Positions 53,736-63,419 of a DNA stretch of 64,000 nt are shown in pieces. The DNA comes from Bacillus sp. V3B. GTDB lineage: Bacteria > Bacillota > Bacilli > Bacillales > Cytobacillaceae. The position numbers were made by a program, and so were the translations under genes. Location of the stretch: NCBI RefSeq assembly GCF_024494465.1, contig NZ_JAETXM010000004.1, positions 1 through 64,000 on the forward strand, written 5' to 3'. The notes under the pieces were generated by a model that was not told the origin of the DNA, made no database searches, and worked only from the letters and a program-made list of their open reading frames with translations. Position 1 is the first letter of the stretch, and each line of letters starts with the position of its first letter.

Positions 53736-55793
53736 ATGAATAAATCCGAATTGAGTGAACGAATATCCTTGCTATTAGACAAGTATCGTGATGATCTGTT
53801 TTTTGGAGAGGAAATTCAACTGTTGCAACAAAGAATCCATAATGTCGAAAGCAGTATCGTCGTTGTGGGGCAGTTTAGTGTTGGAAAGTCGGAACTTCTT
53901 AATGCTTTATTAGGTGAAAAACTTTTAGCTGCTAGAAGAATTGAATCAACGAAAGTTACAACTCGGATCCACAAGTGTGTTACAGAAGAACAAAGAAAAA
54001 TTATACTACATTACAAAAATGGCGAAACGAAAGAACTTTCTATTAAAGATATTGATATTTTAGATCAGTATACAACTTTCCAGGGGAGCGCGGAAACTGA
54101 GGTGCTTCTTTCTGTTGATGTTTATTGGCCACTAAAGTTTCTCAACCATGAGCTTCTTCTAGTCGATACGCCAGGGGCGAATTCTTTGACTGAATCGGCA
54201 TTTGCAGTAACAGAAAAAGAACTTGAAAAAGCATCATCTGTGCTCTATTTATTTAATGGACAAAAAGGTGTGGACCAGACCGATTTAGCTTTACTGATGG
54301 ATTTAATGAAACGCAGAAAAAAAGTTTTTATCGTGGCAACTCATATTGATGGATTAACGAACGAAGAATTAACATCTGTTATAAACAGTGTGCAGGATAA
54401 GTTTGCTCAAAATATGGACGGATTGGAATCGGTGGAAATTCACCCTGTTTCCTCAACGGAAGCGCTTCAGGCTAGACAGCAAGGGAACCACTCTTTATTA
54501 GAACAATCTAATATCCAAGAGCTAGAACAGGCGTTAATAAGCTATATGGGAAATCAAGAATATCTAGCTTCAGATCTAGAATCGATTCACTATGATTTAG
54601 AAATGCTTGAAGCATCGATTTTGGAATCAGAAGAGGAAGAGCGAGAGGAACATGATGAAAGAGAGCGTCAGAGAGAGCTGCGCATTCAGCGGCTACAGCT
54701 GTTAACGAAACGCGAATATGATCTTGTAAGAGAGTATGGCTTTGACTTGCTCGTTTACCGTGACAAAAGAATTTTACAGTTTTTAGAACGATGGAAAGAG
54801 AAAATTGATAAGAATAATAAAGGATATAAAAAAGAAATTGCACTATCCTTTCGCAGGTTTCGGAAAAATATTATTCAAGAAATGCGTGTTACGACTTTTT
54901 CTATTGATAATTTAAAAAAAGAATACCTTCAGCATAACGAAAAAATGAATGATCGATATAAAGGGATAATCGACGAATTTGAAAAGTTGATTGTCTTATT
55001 ACACCAGTATGTGAAAAGGATTATTCAGGAAGAGGATGCCTTATTTATTGACAATTTAGAAGCAAATAAGCAAAATATCCAGCTAAACTGGCCAACATTC
55101 AAGCAACAGATTAAACAGATGGTGTTGAATGAGCGTAGCATTGAATATGAGAAAGAACTATTCATTGATTATGAACAAGATCGAAAAGAACTTAAGGGTA
55201 GTTATTCTAAAAAACAACAAAAGCTCGAGCAAATCAAAATAAAACAAGTCAGGGCAGAGCAAGAAAATGCGGAATCATTACAGTCCCTTAAAGAGAGTCA
55301 TGATAGAAGAATGAAAGGTTTTGGCAACATGCCTGACCCTATTAAAGAAACAAAAACGAAGGGAGTACTTTGGTGGAAAAAGGAAGAAGTGGTTGGTTAT
55401 GATTATTCACCACAAAAGCAATGGAAAGCTGAACTTCAAAGGGTCCAAAAAGATTATAAAAAAACGGTTGATAATAGATTAAGTGATTTTGAGAATTTAT
55501 CTTCTGAGCTGAAAATGAATGAAAAAAAGCTCATGTCGGATCTCAATCATTTAACATCAGAAATAGAAGAATTAACTAGTAAATTAGTTGACGAATTATT
55601 CGAATCTATAGAAGATCAGAAGAAGGTTGCACAAAGCTTTTATAAGCAAGTGGAGGATGAAATCGTCGCATTGTGGAAAGTTCAAGAAAGAAATGCAATT
55701 GAGCAATTTAATCATCATACCGATAATGTCCGCAAGCAATTTATTCGTTTTGTTGAGGGAGCTTTACAAACAGAACTTCAATTAATTAAATAG
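53736..55793 (+). CDS. dynamin-like GTPase 1
   Basis: 685 residues from ATG 53736 (MNKSELSERISLLLDKYRDD), behind GAGGA; the frame is open upstream without a better start. Complete GTPase motifs: P-loop VVGQFSVGKSELLNALLG (45-52), switch Thr in STKVTTR (72-76), DTPG (144-147) and ATHIDG (G4, 201-206). A long helical stalk with charged coiled coil follows (EEEEREEHDERERQRELRIQ) and a late tryptophan motif GVLWWKKEEVVGYDYS. This is the dynamin-superfamily layout: a GTPase head with helical bundle that remodels or guards membranes. First of three such genes in a six-gene operon; spacing to the next is 16 bp. Confidence 0.85.
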   Translation: MNKSELSERISLLLDKYRDDLFFGEEIQLLQQRIHNVESSIVVVGQFSVGKSELLNALLGEKLLAARRIESTKVTTRIHKCVTEEQRKIILHYKNGETKELSIKDIDILDQYTTFQGSAETEVLLSVDVYWPLKFLNHELLLVDTPGANSLTESAFAVTEKELEKASSVLYLFNGQKGVDQTDLALLMDLMKRRKKVFIVATHIDGLTNEELTSVINSVQDKFAQNMDGLESVEIHPVSSTEALQARQQGNHSLLEQSNIQELEQALISYMGNQEYLASDLESIHYDLEMLEASILESEEEEREEHDERERQRELRIQRLQLLTKREYDLVREYGFDLLVYRDKRILQFLERWKEKIDKNNKGYKKEIALSFRRFRKNIIQEMRVTTFSIDNLKKEYLQHNEKMNDRYKGIIDEFEKLIVLLHQYVKRIIQEEDALFIDNLEANKQNIQLNWPTFKQQIKQMVLNERSIEYEKELFIDYEQDRKELKGSYSKKQQKLEQIKIKQVRAEQENAESLQSLKESHDRRMKGFGNMPDPIKETKTKGVLWWKKEEVVGYDYSPQKQWKAELQRVQKDYKKTVDNRLSDFENLSSELKMNEKKLMSDLNHLTSEIEELTSKLVDELFESIEDQKKVAQSFYKQVEDEIVALWKVQERNAIEQFNHHTDNVRKQFIRFVEGALQTELQLIK

Positions 55794-55809
55794 TGAAGGA
55801 AGGAACAAT

Positions 55810-58062
55810 ATGAATATACGTGAACAATGGAATGAACAAGCAGTCAATGTCGAGCGCAGTTTTGAACAAGCATTGACTATTGCAAGAGAGGCTAAGGACT
55901 GTTTTGCTGATTATTTAGTGATAGACGAAGAACAGAAAGTATTGAATACACAATGGTCTAACTGGAAAAATAATCGTTTTGAGATTGTTGTTGTCGGAGA
56001 GTTTTCAACTGGAAAATCAACGTTTATCAATGCCCTGCTACGTAAAAATGTTTTACCAAGCAAAGTCACACCAACAACAGCAACGATCAATTTTATTCGT
56101 CACATTGAACAAGGGGATGGAAAGGAGAAAGCTATAATTACCTTTGTTGATGGTAACAAATTAGAATCTTCTTTCGATCAACTTGAAGAATATGTGACGG
56201 AAATGAGCAAAGAACATAATGTGGTCGAGGAAATCTCCTATGTTGAGCTTTTTGTTGATTCTCCCTATTTAAAAGAGGGAGTCGTGATTGTTGACACCCC
56301 AGGATTACAAGCGTTGCACCCAGAACATGAAAGAATTACAAAGAATCAAATCAAGAAATCGAATGCTAGTATTCTTTTATTTAATATGGAGCAACCTGGA
56401 AAACGTTCAGAATTTATGTTTTTAAAAGATTTGTCGGATTCGATTGAACGAATTTTCTTTGTTGGTAATCGAATGGATGGTGTACCTGAGAATGAAATTT
56501 CAGACGTAATCCATGCGTTAGAATCAGCGCTGAAAGAAAATGAATATCAACCAATTTCTACAGATCAGGCAAAAGTGTTCCCGATAAGTGCACTACAAGC
56601 TTTGAAAGCTAGAGATGAAGATGTTCAGACCAAACATTGGAATGATTTATCCAATGAGCAGTTAATCGAGGCATCTCAGTTTATGGAATTTGAACAACGC
56701 TTAGAGGATTATTTATTTAATGGTGAAAAAACAAAGGACTTGATTCACGCGCCCTATCAAGCATTGCAATATTTTTACCAACAACTTGAGGCGAAAATTA
56801 ATGAAATTGAAGTATTGATTTCTGGTGAAATTAGTGTAGAAGAACTTAAGAAAGAAAAAGAACGATTGACAGAAGAAGTTGAGCTAAGAAAATTACAGTT
56901 GCAAGACCAAGAACGTAATTTGAAAAATTTATTTCAGGATGTTTTATACGAGCATGAAAAATCCTTTAATGCACGGAAAGATCACGTGATGCAGCATATG
57001 GTAGACCAAATTAATGAAATTGAATTTATCGATGATTTAGAAGATGAAGTATCTAATGTCATGCTGCAACTGAATAAAGATTTTCAGCAGCGTGTAGATC
57101 AAGGAATTAGAGATTTATCGAATCAATTAGAGATGAAAATGAGAAGGGAAATTGATGGTTTTGAATTATCGATTGAAGAATATTCGAAAGATAATATTCA
57201 AACGTTAACCGATAAAGACATTAAAGTTTCGACAAAGATTAACGCAAGCAAGTCACAGGCTAGTTTTGAAATAAAGGAAGAGAAATTTGCTGAAGAAGCT
57301 GTAGCTCTCGAAGAACAAAGGAAATTATTGCAGGATAAACAGGAGCAGGAACAGCAATTAGATCGTTTGAAAAGACGTCAGGATTTAATAAAAAATAGTC
57401 ATCAACGTGAAGAAAGCTTTGTAGACATGTTGCTACAAAGTACGGATGCTATAAAAAAAGAATATGGTGTAATCAAAGAAAGAAGGTTTTGGTTTGATAA
57501 AAAAGGTATGGTCGATGTTAAAAATGAGGACTATGAAAAGCTTATAAAAGAAAAAAGAGAATTAATGAAAAAAGCGATCAATGAAGAGAATAACCTTTAT
57601 GCTGAAAGAAGCCAAATTGATCGAAATCTAGCCCTTAACGATTTAGAATTTGATTCACTCCAGGATTATTATGAAGCAAAGCGACAACTTCAAAAAAGAA
57701 GAGAAGCAGAAAGACTGGAGAGATTTCGTGAAAGGACGAAATTAGAAGAACGACAACTGAAAAGAGAACAGAAGAAAGTAATTCGTGAAATTGAAAATGT
57801 TTTTGAAAGCCTTCGTCGTGAATATCGCTCCTTATTAAGAAGTCTTGATGCATTGAAATTAGCGCAACAAGGGATTGAAAGCTATATTCAAGAAAAAGAT
57901 GTTGAATTGAATGTTAAGTTAAAAGACCTTGAGTCTAAGGGGAAATTACTGGATGAAAATGCGCAAAAGCAAGAAAGTTATAGGGTAAATGCAGAAACGA
58001 TTTATGCAAAAGTCGGAAAAGAAAATGAATCCATTACGAACTTTTTATTGGAATGCTATTAA
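55810..58062 (+). CDS. dynamin-like GTPase 2
   Basis: 750 residues, ATG behind GAAGGAAGGA. GTPase motifs: VVGEFSTGKSTFINALL (P-loop 63-70), TPTTAT (G2, 87-92), DTPG (162-165) and GNRMDG (NRMD, 220-223). The long helical region is coiled coil (about 340-700) with WFDKKGMVDVK at about 560, comparable in place to the WWKKEEVV motif of GTPase 1. Clearly diverged from GTPases 1 and 3, so the operon encodes three different dynamins rather than tandem copies. They may form a hetero-oligomer, like paired bacterial dynamins. 15 bp before GTPase 3. Confidence 0.85.
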   Translation: MNIREQWNEQAVNVERSFEQALTIAREAKDCFADYLVIDEEQKVLNTQWSNWKNNRFEIVVVGEFSTGKSTFINALLRKNVLPSKVTPTTATINFIRHIEQGDGKEKAIITFVDGNKLESSFDQLEEYVTEMSKEHNVVEEISYVELFVDSPYLKEGVVIVDTPGLQALHPEHERITKNQIKKSNASILLFNMEQPGKRSEFMFLKDLSDSIERIFFVGNRMDGVPENEISDVIHALESALKENEYQPISTDQAKVFPISALQALKARDEDVQTKHWNDLSNEQLIEASQFMEFEQRLEDYLFNGEKTKDLIHAPYQALQYFYQQLEAKINEIEVLISGEISVEELKKEKERLTEEVELRKLQLQDQERNLKNLFQDVLYEHEKSFNARKDHVMQHMVDQINEIEFIDDLEDEVSNVMLQLNKDFQQRVDQGIRDLSNQLEMKMRREIDGFELSIEEYSKDNIQTLTDKDIKVSTKINASKSQASFEIKEEKFAEEAVALEEQRKLLQDKQEQEQQLDRLKRRQDLIKNSHQREESFVDMLLQSTDAIKKEYGVIKERRFWFDKKGMVDVKNEDYEKLIKEKRELMKKAINEENNLYAERSQIDRNLALNDLEFDSLQDYYEAKRQLQKRREAERLERFRERTKLEERQLKREQKKVIREIENVFESLRREYRSLLRSLDALKLAQQGIESYIQEKDVELNVKLKDLESKGKLLDENAQKQESYRVNAETIYAKVGKENESITNFLLECY

Positions 58063-58077
58063 GCTGGGGGAATGATC

Positions 58078-60486
58078 ATGGAGGAATTACGAGTCAGTTT
58101 AGACAAAATAAAATTATCATCTGATGAGCAAGGGATTGTAGAGAAACTAATCGCACAGTCAGAATTAGAACAGGTTGTCATTGGATTATTTGGTTCCTTT
58201 AGTGTCGGGAAATCCGAACTATTGAATAAAATGATTGGACGAGAAGGGTTACTGCCAACCCATACGAATGAAACGACCGCTATTGTTACTTCAATTACCT
58301 ATGGGGATGAAGACAAGATTGAATTAATTTACAGTGACGGACGTGTGACGACTACTTCAAGAGAGAATTTGCATGCGTTGGTTGCTGGAGAAAATGTCGC
58401 TGAAATTGAAAAAATTGCGATTGCACTATTGGAACCGGAATGGTTAAAGCAAGTTGAATTCATTGATACACCAGGAAGAAATACAAAATTCACTGCCCAT
58501 GTTGAGGCGTCAAAGCAAGCAATTATTGATGCGGATGTGGCTGTATATGTCTTGCCATGGCAAGGTTTAACTGCAGAGGATATTGTTTATCTAAAGGATT
58601 TAATGATTTATCAGCCAAACTTGTATTTTATTTTAAATAAGGTTGATCGAATTGAGGAGGGACAAGGACAAACGATTGAAGAGGTTCGCTTAAATGTGGA
58701 AAAAGAGTTAACTGACCAATTAGGAAAGGGATTTCCTGTTTATGCTATATCTGCGAAAACAGGCTTTAATTTATCTGTTTTTCAAGATGAATTTATTCCG
58801 CAAGTAACAGCCAATATTAAGCAATTCAAGCAGCAACGCTTCACACATGCAATCGAGGAATTAATCACAAGGCATGCACGTTCAATTGAACATGAAATCA
58901 ACCTGTTAGAACTTGCGAACTCACAGGATAGACAAGCATTTCAGGATCAAAAGCGAAAAGTTGAAGTGGAACAAACGAAACTGAATGGTCATGTGAGTAA
59001 GGAATTAGCTATTTTAAATGAAATGCTCGCAGGTGTACAAACAGATACTAGTAGTTTTATAGAAGCGACGTTACGTCAAACAATGCAACAAATTAAGCCA
59101 AAGTTGCTTGCTAAATATGCACAGAGGCATGAGTCGGAAGCATTAAATACGATCGTTGAAAGTAACTTATTAACGGCTAGAAACAAAATCTATCAACGGT
59201 TTGAGGCGAAAATTGATGAAGCCATAATGGATAAAAAGCATTACAAACTATCAGAATTAGAGAGTTCGGGTGCGAACATCGAATTCCAAGAGCCTAGCTT
59301 CGAAGATTTACAGGAAAGATATCAAGAAAGGTTGCAGGAACTTGCGGAGCAATATGATAGTAAGAAGAATCGACTGGAACAGGTGTTAAACGATCCAAAT
59401 GAAAATGTTCTGGATACAGAAATTGAGGAATTACAACAAGCAATGGTTCAATTAGAAGAACAGATGCGTGAAGAATATGTACCAGAGTATATTGTCGATG
59501 AAAACTTTGATCCGAATAAATCGACAAAGATCTTAAAGTTTATTGGTGTAGCAGGTGATATAGGGGTTAGTATTGCTCTAGCCGTTGCAACAGCGGGGAT
59601 TTCAGCTGGGGCTCAAGTTGCTGGGAAAGCGGGAGCCGAAGTAGCAAAACAAACAGGGAAAGAGGCAACTAAACAACTGACTAAACAAGTGGGAAAAGAA
59701 GCAGGGAAGCAGGCTACTAAACAACTAACAAAACAGGTAGTAAAGGAAACAGGAGAAGCTATCGGTAAAGAGGTAATAGAACAGACTGTAAAAAAAGTAG
59801 GCAAGGAAACCTTAAAACAAGCAGGGAAAGAAACGTTAAAACAGGGTGGAAAGGAAACCTTAAAAAAAGTAGGATTAGAATCATTGAAGGTTATTGGAAA
59901 TTTAGCTAGTCCGGTTGAAACAGCGGCAACGGCAATCGGCCAGGCTATTGATAGTACGAGAAAGATAGATACGGTATTAAATGTCGAGCATCGCCAGAAA
60001 TTTTTCATGAAAAAACAGCAAATTAAAAGTCAATTCCAACTCAAGAAAAATGAGTTGAATCAACTGAAAGAACAACAAAAGTCAAATGTAACCATTGTAA
60101 GAAATATTGAAATAAAGATGGAACAAATTGAGCGCAATAAAGAAGAAGAATTTAAAAAGCTAGAACAAGCCATGAAACATGACCAAGAGCAATTAAACAA
60201 GGTCAAGTTTGAAGAAAGCATACATGAACAATTAGATGTACTGAGTAGTAGTGAACAAGATAAATACAAAATGTGGGTGAAACTAGAGTTAGATAAAGTA
60301 TCTCTCATGTTGGAAAATACGATTCCATCTTATTATCATAATGAATTTTCAAAACTGATGCAGCAAATAGAATCCGTTGAAGCTGATTCAAAGTTAAATC
60401 AAGGTACAATTACGGAACGTCTAGCTGAACTGCAACAAGAGTTGAGCATCTGCCATAAGATGAAACAGAGGATTACATATGGTTAA
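58078..60486 (+). CDS. dynamin-like GTPase 3 with hydrophobic patch and Lys-rich repeats
   Basis: 802 residues from ATG 58078 (MEELRVSLDKIKLSSDEQGI), about 8 bp after GCTGGGGG; ATG 58072 sits too close to that site. GTPase motifs: LFGSFSVGKSELLNKMI (39-46), NETTAI (64-69), DTPG (130-133), NKVD (187-190). Near residues 487-520 is a Gly/Ala-rich hydrophobic stretch (GVSIALAVATAGISAGA), followed by amphipathic repeats such as GKEATKQLTKQVGKEAGKQ to about 603, and then a coiled coil. The hydrophobic part plus cationic repeats look like a membrane-inserting paddle. Overlaps the next gene by 8 bp. Confidence 0.85.
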   Translation: MEELRVSLDKIKLSSDEQGIVEKLIAQSELEQVVIGLFGSFSVGKSELLNKMIGREGLLPTHTNETTAIVTSITYGDEDKIELIYSDGRVTTTSRENLHALVAGENVAEIEKIAIALLEPEWLKQVEFIDTPGRNTKFTAHVEASKQAIIDADVAVYVLPWQGLTAEDIVYLKDLMIYQPNLYFILNKVDRIEEGQGQTIEEVRLNVEKELTDQLGKGFPVYAISAKTGFNLSVFQDEFIPQVTANIKQFKQQRFTHAIEELITRHARSIEHEINLLELANSQDRQAFQDQKRKVEVEQTKLNGHVSKELAILNEMLAGVQTDTSSFIEATLRQTMQQIKPKLLAKYAQRHESEALNTIVESNLLTARNKIYQRFEAKIDEAIMDKKHYKLSELESSGANIEFQEPSFEDLQERYQERLQELAEQYDSKKNRLEQVLNDPNENVLDTEIEELQQAMVQLEEQMREEYVPEYIVDENFDPNKSTKILKFIGVAGDIGVSIALAVATAGISAGAQVAGKAGAEVAKQTGKEATKQLTKQVGKEAGKQATKQLTKQVVKETGEAIGKEVIEQTVKKVGKETLKQAGKETLKQGGKETLKKVGLESLKVIGNLASPVETAATAIGQAIDSTRKIDTVLNVEHRQKFFMKKQQIKSQFQLKKNELNQLKEQQKSNVTIVRNIEIKMEQIERNKEEEFKKLEQAMKHDQEQLNKVKFEESIHEQLDVLSSSEQDKYKMWVKLELDKVSLMLENTIPSYYHNEFSKLMQQIESVEADSKLNQGTITERLAELQQELSICHKMKQRITYG

Positions 60487-61378
60487 GGAAATAATACCGG
60501 TCATTGAATGGATTTCAAACTGTATAGAGCTAGAGAGAAAGAGTAAGAATACGACTCTTTCTCTGTGGGAAGAGCTGTATGACTTTGGTCAGACAGGTGA
60601 TCAAGCTAGGCGGAATCTACCAATACTACCAGAAGGTGCAGCATCGGTAGTGATGTATGTAACAGGGACTCTTGATGAAATTAGGCAAACAAGGGGTCCG
60701 TTTCAATATATGAAAGAACCAAATGATCTTGTTTTTTTGATATATGGGGAAGAGGAACAAAGACACGAAAATGGTTTTACCTGGAAACGACCGGACCCAC
60801 TACTACATTATTTGACAATCTGTTATATCCCACAAAATATGGTTAGATTTTATCAGGATGAATTGGACCGATTTATTATTTTGACACGAGGTAAGCCTGA
60901 AATATGGATGCGTAGTTTATTAAAAAAGAATAAAGTGGCAGGGCTTGTTGGATGGGCGCACAAATTAGATCCAACTTGGCATGTCAGTTGGTCGGTATCC
61001 TATTTGGATTTTTCATATGGACTGTTCTTGAAAGATGATTTCGATGGTTCTAGACAGGTACAAAAGTCGGTCCATCGTTGTCCGAACATGCCCCATGGCT
61101 TGAAACTCGGTCTACAGCGTGCACTAAAAGAAGGAGATACCCAGAAAAAAGAACAATTATGGAGACAAACGATGGATCAAGCTGCCATGCAAATGCTAGA
61201 CGAATATTGGTTATTAAATGGCGTCGCTATTAAGGAATTTATGCCGCAACTTGTGAGAAAAGTAAATGATTACTATCATCATATTCGGAGTATTCCTTCA
61301 GAAGAAGCGAACGTCAATCGTGTAGAAGATTTTTTTCAATGGTGGTTACAAAAAAGGGGTCATGCAAATGCTCACTAA
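60479..61378 (+). CDS. unassigned protein of the dynamin operon, 299 residues
   Basis: Soluble mixed alpha/beta protein (MVKEIIPVIEWISNCIELER; FIILTRGKPEIWMRSLLKKN; GLVGWAHKLDPTWHVSWSVS) rich in Trp and Tyr, without membrane helices, signal peptide or nucleotide-binding motif. I do not recognise the family. Its 8-bp overlap with GTPase 3 and overlap with the next gene imply coordinated synthesis, so it is probably a component or effector of the same system. Confidence 0.6.
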   Translation: MVKEIIPVIEWISNCIELERKSKNTTLSLWEELYDFGQTGDQARRNLPILPEGAASVVMYVTGTLDEIRQTRGPFQYMKEPNDLVFLIYGEEEQRHENGFTWKRPDPLLHYLTICYIPQNMVRFYQDELDRFIILTRGKPEIWMRSLLKKNKVAGLVGWAHKLDPTWHVSWSVSYLDFSYGLFLKDDFDGSRQVQKSVHRCPNMPHGLKLGLQRALKEGDTQKKEQLWRQTMDQAAMQMLDEYWLLNGVAIKEFMPQLVRKVNDYYHHIRSIPSEEANVNRVEDFFQWWLQKRGHANAH

Positions 61379-61694
61379 ACTTGAGGCAAATTGGATTTAT
61401 TTAGAAAGACAATTAATGAACTATGTGAACATCCATCAACCTACCTTAAAATTAAATGTAGAAGCATGGCTTGAGTTGATTCGTCCTTTGCCAATTGTGG
61501 AAAAAACATTATATTTAGCGCAATTGTCTGAACCGCTTTTTTCCGAGTTAACCACTGCCAAGGAAAAAACAGACTGGCAGGATGTAAAAAAATTACTTAT
61601 AAAAGAAAATCAAGTGAGAGATGTCCATGTATTAAATATTTTTGAAAAAACGATAGATGATTGGATTCACATCGTTAGGAAAGAGGCTGAATGA
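61368..61694 (+). CDS. unassigned small protein of the dynamin operon
   Basis: The likely start is ATG 61368 (MLTKLEANWIYLERQLMNYV), about 8 bp after AAAAAGGGG; ATG 61362 is only 2 bp from it. 108 residues, all-helical and amphipathic. Family unknown. Its end overlaps the start of the next gene (ATGA). Confidence 0.6.
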   Translation: MLTKLEANWIYLERQLMNYVNIHQPTLKLNVEAWLELIRPLPIVEKTLYLAQLSEPLFSELTTAKEKTDWQDVKKLLIKENQVRDVHVLNIFEKTIDDWIHIVRKEAE

Positions 61695-62701
61695 ATTTGA
61701 ACTCTATAGAAAGTGTTTTATTTGCAATCGCAATGATTTGCTTCGGCATTTTGTTTACCCCACTTTTTGAGAGCATGGTATGGGCCAATTATATTATGGT
61801 CGCCGGAGCAGGTATTCTTGTTGGGGCAGGTATTTATTGTAGAGAAAAACGAATGAGTATAGGACAAAATGAGATTGTCGCTACTTTAAAGGCAATGTCA
61901 AATCAACAGAAAGAGTTATTATCAGATGTTATTAATTCTAATAATATAAATCATACAAGTCTCAAAGGATTAGCAGATTCTGTTGTAAACGTTAATCGTT
62001 CTATAAATGGGGGCATGAAAGAGATTCAAGTTACACTGGATGGCATCATAAATGAGAGCATAAAAGAAATCCAAGTTACAGTCGATAGAAATCATAGTAA
62101 AATGTATGGTTTGCTTGACCAAAAATCAAGGGATGTTTTGGAAGAGATGAAATCATTGAAAGTCGTAATAGAAAAGCAACTGAATGATATCAATGGTACG
62201 ATCACAAAGTCCAACGAGCAAGTATCACATGATATGGTTTCAATTATTAAACAGGGAAACAATGCGGCTATCGACTTTCATGACAGTCTATTACTAGAGT
62301 CTAGGAAGTTAACTGATTCCATAAACGACCTTGAAAGTAAGTCAGAACAGCTAATCAAACATGTAATAGACGAGATAGAAAATGGGCACGATACACAAGC
62401 CGATTTCTATGATAAATATACAGAATATGCACAAGGATTAAAACAACAGTATGAAGATTTTAATGAAAATATAATTAGTTACCAAATCAATGTAAAGCGT
62501 GCTTCAGAAGATATCAGGGAATACCGAGACAATACAGAACAAGATATCCTTGAACGAACAGAAACACTGAAGAACTTAGTTGCACAACTATCCGAAATGG
62601 TCGACCAGTTAGCCGACTCCAAACATTATGAAAGAGAAAAGGCCTTAGAAGTCCAACAGCAATTAGCAACACAATTTGATCGACTGAAAGTTAGGGGGTA
62701 A
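61691..62701 (+). CDS. membrane-anchored coiled-coil protein of the dynamin operon
   Basis: 336 residues. Two N-terminal membrane helices (VLFAIAMICFGILFTPLF and NYIMVAGAGILVGAGIYC) form a hairpin, followed by about 280 residues of cytosolic helix and coiled coil (IKEIQVTLDGIINESIKEIQ; KNLVAQLSEMVDQLADSKHY). No enzyme motif. The topology (short hairpin anchor plus long cytosolic rod) resembles methyl-accepting or RmuC/ExbB-like helpers only in shape. It could recruit the dynamins to the membrane. Last gene of the operon. Confidence 0.65.
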   Translation: MNLNSIESVLFAIAMICFGILFTPLFESMVWANYIMVAGAGILVGAGIYCREKRMSIGQNEIVATLKAMSNQQKELLSDVINSNNINHTSLKGLADSVVNVNRSINGGMKEIQVTLDGIINESIKEIQVTVDRNHSKMYGLLDQKSRDVLEEMKSLKVVIEKQLNDINGTITKSNEQVSHDMVSIIKQGNNAAIDFHDSLLLESRKLTDSINDLESKSEQLIKHVIDEIENGHDTQADFYDKYTEYAQGLKQQYEDFNENIISYQINVKRASEDIREYRDNTEQDILERTETLKNLVAQLSEMVDQLADSKHYEREKALEVQQQLATQFDRLKVRG

Positions 62702-62794
62702 CTCTTGCTGTTTTTTCATCAATAAAACGGTTGCCGTGAAGTGTACCCTAAGTAGATGTGTTTTTTCGAAGGATTTAGAACCTATTTTATTATA

Positions 62795-62841
62795 AAAAAG
62801 CAGGAGGATCAGTTAGATAAAGATGATCTGCCTTGCTTTTT
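62795..62841 (+). terminator. terminator of the dynamin operon
   Basis: Stem AAAAAGCAGGAGGATCA / TGATC-TGCCTTGCTTTTT with small mismatches, then T-rich. Confidence 0.75.
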
Positions 62842-62960
62842 TATATTTTATAAAATATAGTTTCTCTCCCTAACCAATGGGTATTACTTCTGTTTGTTGA
62901 TAACCTTTTTTTCCAGAATCCCAATCCCATTGTCTATTTTATTTTATAGGTGTTTCTCTT

Positions 62961-63275
62961 GTGCTTCATGCAAATGACACTTTAAAGGAAGAAGAAATAA
63001 AAGCATTTACTCGTTTTTGTCGTTCACTGGAAATTCCAGAGGAGAAAGAAGATGAAATATTTACCAGTTCTCTTAATATTCGTTCGGATATATTAAAAGA
63101 AATTCTTGATCATTTAAAAACGAAACTTCAAAAACATTACTTAGCTGCTATCACTCAAAATAGAAAAGAAGAACAGCAAGAGATTATTTCATTTTTTGTC
63201 GATGAATTAAGGATAACAGAAGACGAGAGGGTTAGGTTAGAAGTACTTTCGAAAAAGGGATATAGAAGAAATTAA
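62961..63275 (+). CDS. hypothetical helical protein, possibly a fragment
   Basis: GTG 62961 opens 104 residues (MLHANDTLKEEEIKAFTRFC; LEIPEEKEDEIF; ISFFVDELRITEDERVRLEV). No ribosome binding site; the frame is open upstream. The helical, acidic pattern recalls TerB-like domains, but I cannot confirm it. Probably the tail of a gene lost in rearrangement, perhaps linked with the dynamin operon. Confidence 0.35.
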   Translation: MLHANDTLKEEEIKAFTRFCRSLEIPEEKEDEIFTSSLNIRSDILKEILDHLKTKLQKHYLAAITQNRKEEQQEIISFFVDELRITEDERVRLEVLSKKGYRRN

Positions 63276-63419
63276 AGAAACAATGAAGCAACTAATAGCG
63301 AGAATGGTGGTATGTGGATAGTAGAACATCCATTTAAGGGAAGCATGGTAATGTATCCGCTTCCCATTCGGCGTCAATTTCAATAAACTTTATCAGTAAC
63401 CATTCATGTGATCAAGATT

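Noticed and set aside
59613..60008. Minus-strand frame with Phe/Pro/Cys repeats opposite GTPase 3
   Set aside because: A mirror of the Lys-rich coding repeats; no start signals.
53736..60486. Tandem duplication of one dynamin gene
   Set aside because: The three GTPases differ in G2, G4, C-terminal domains and length; only the general fold is shared.
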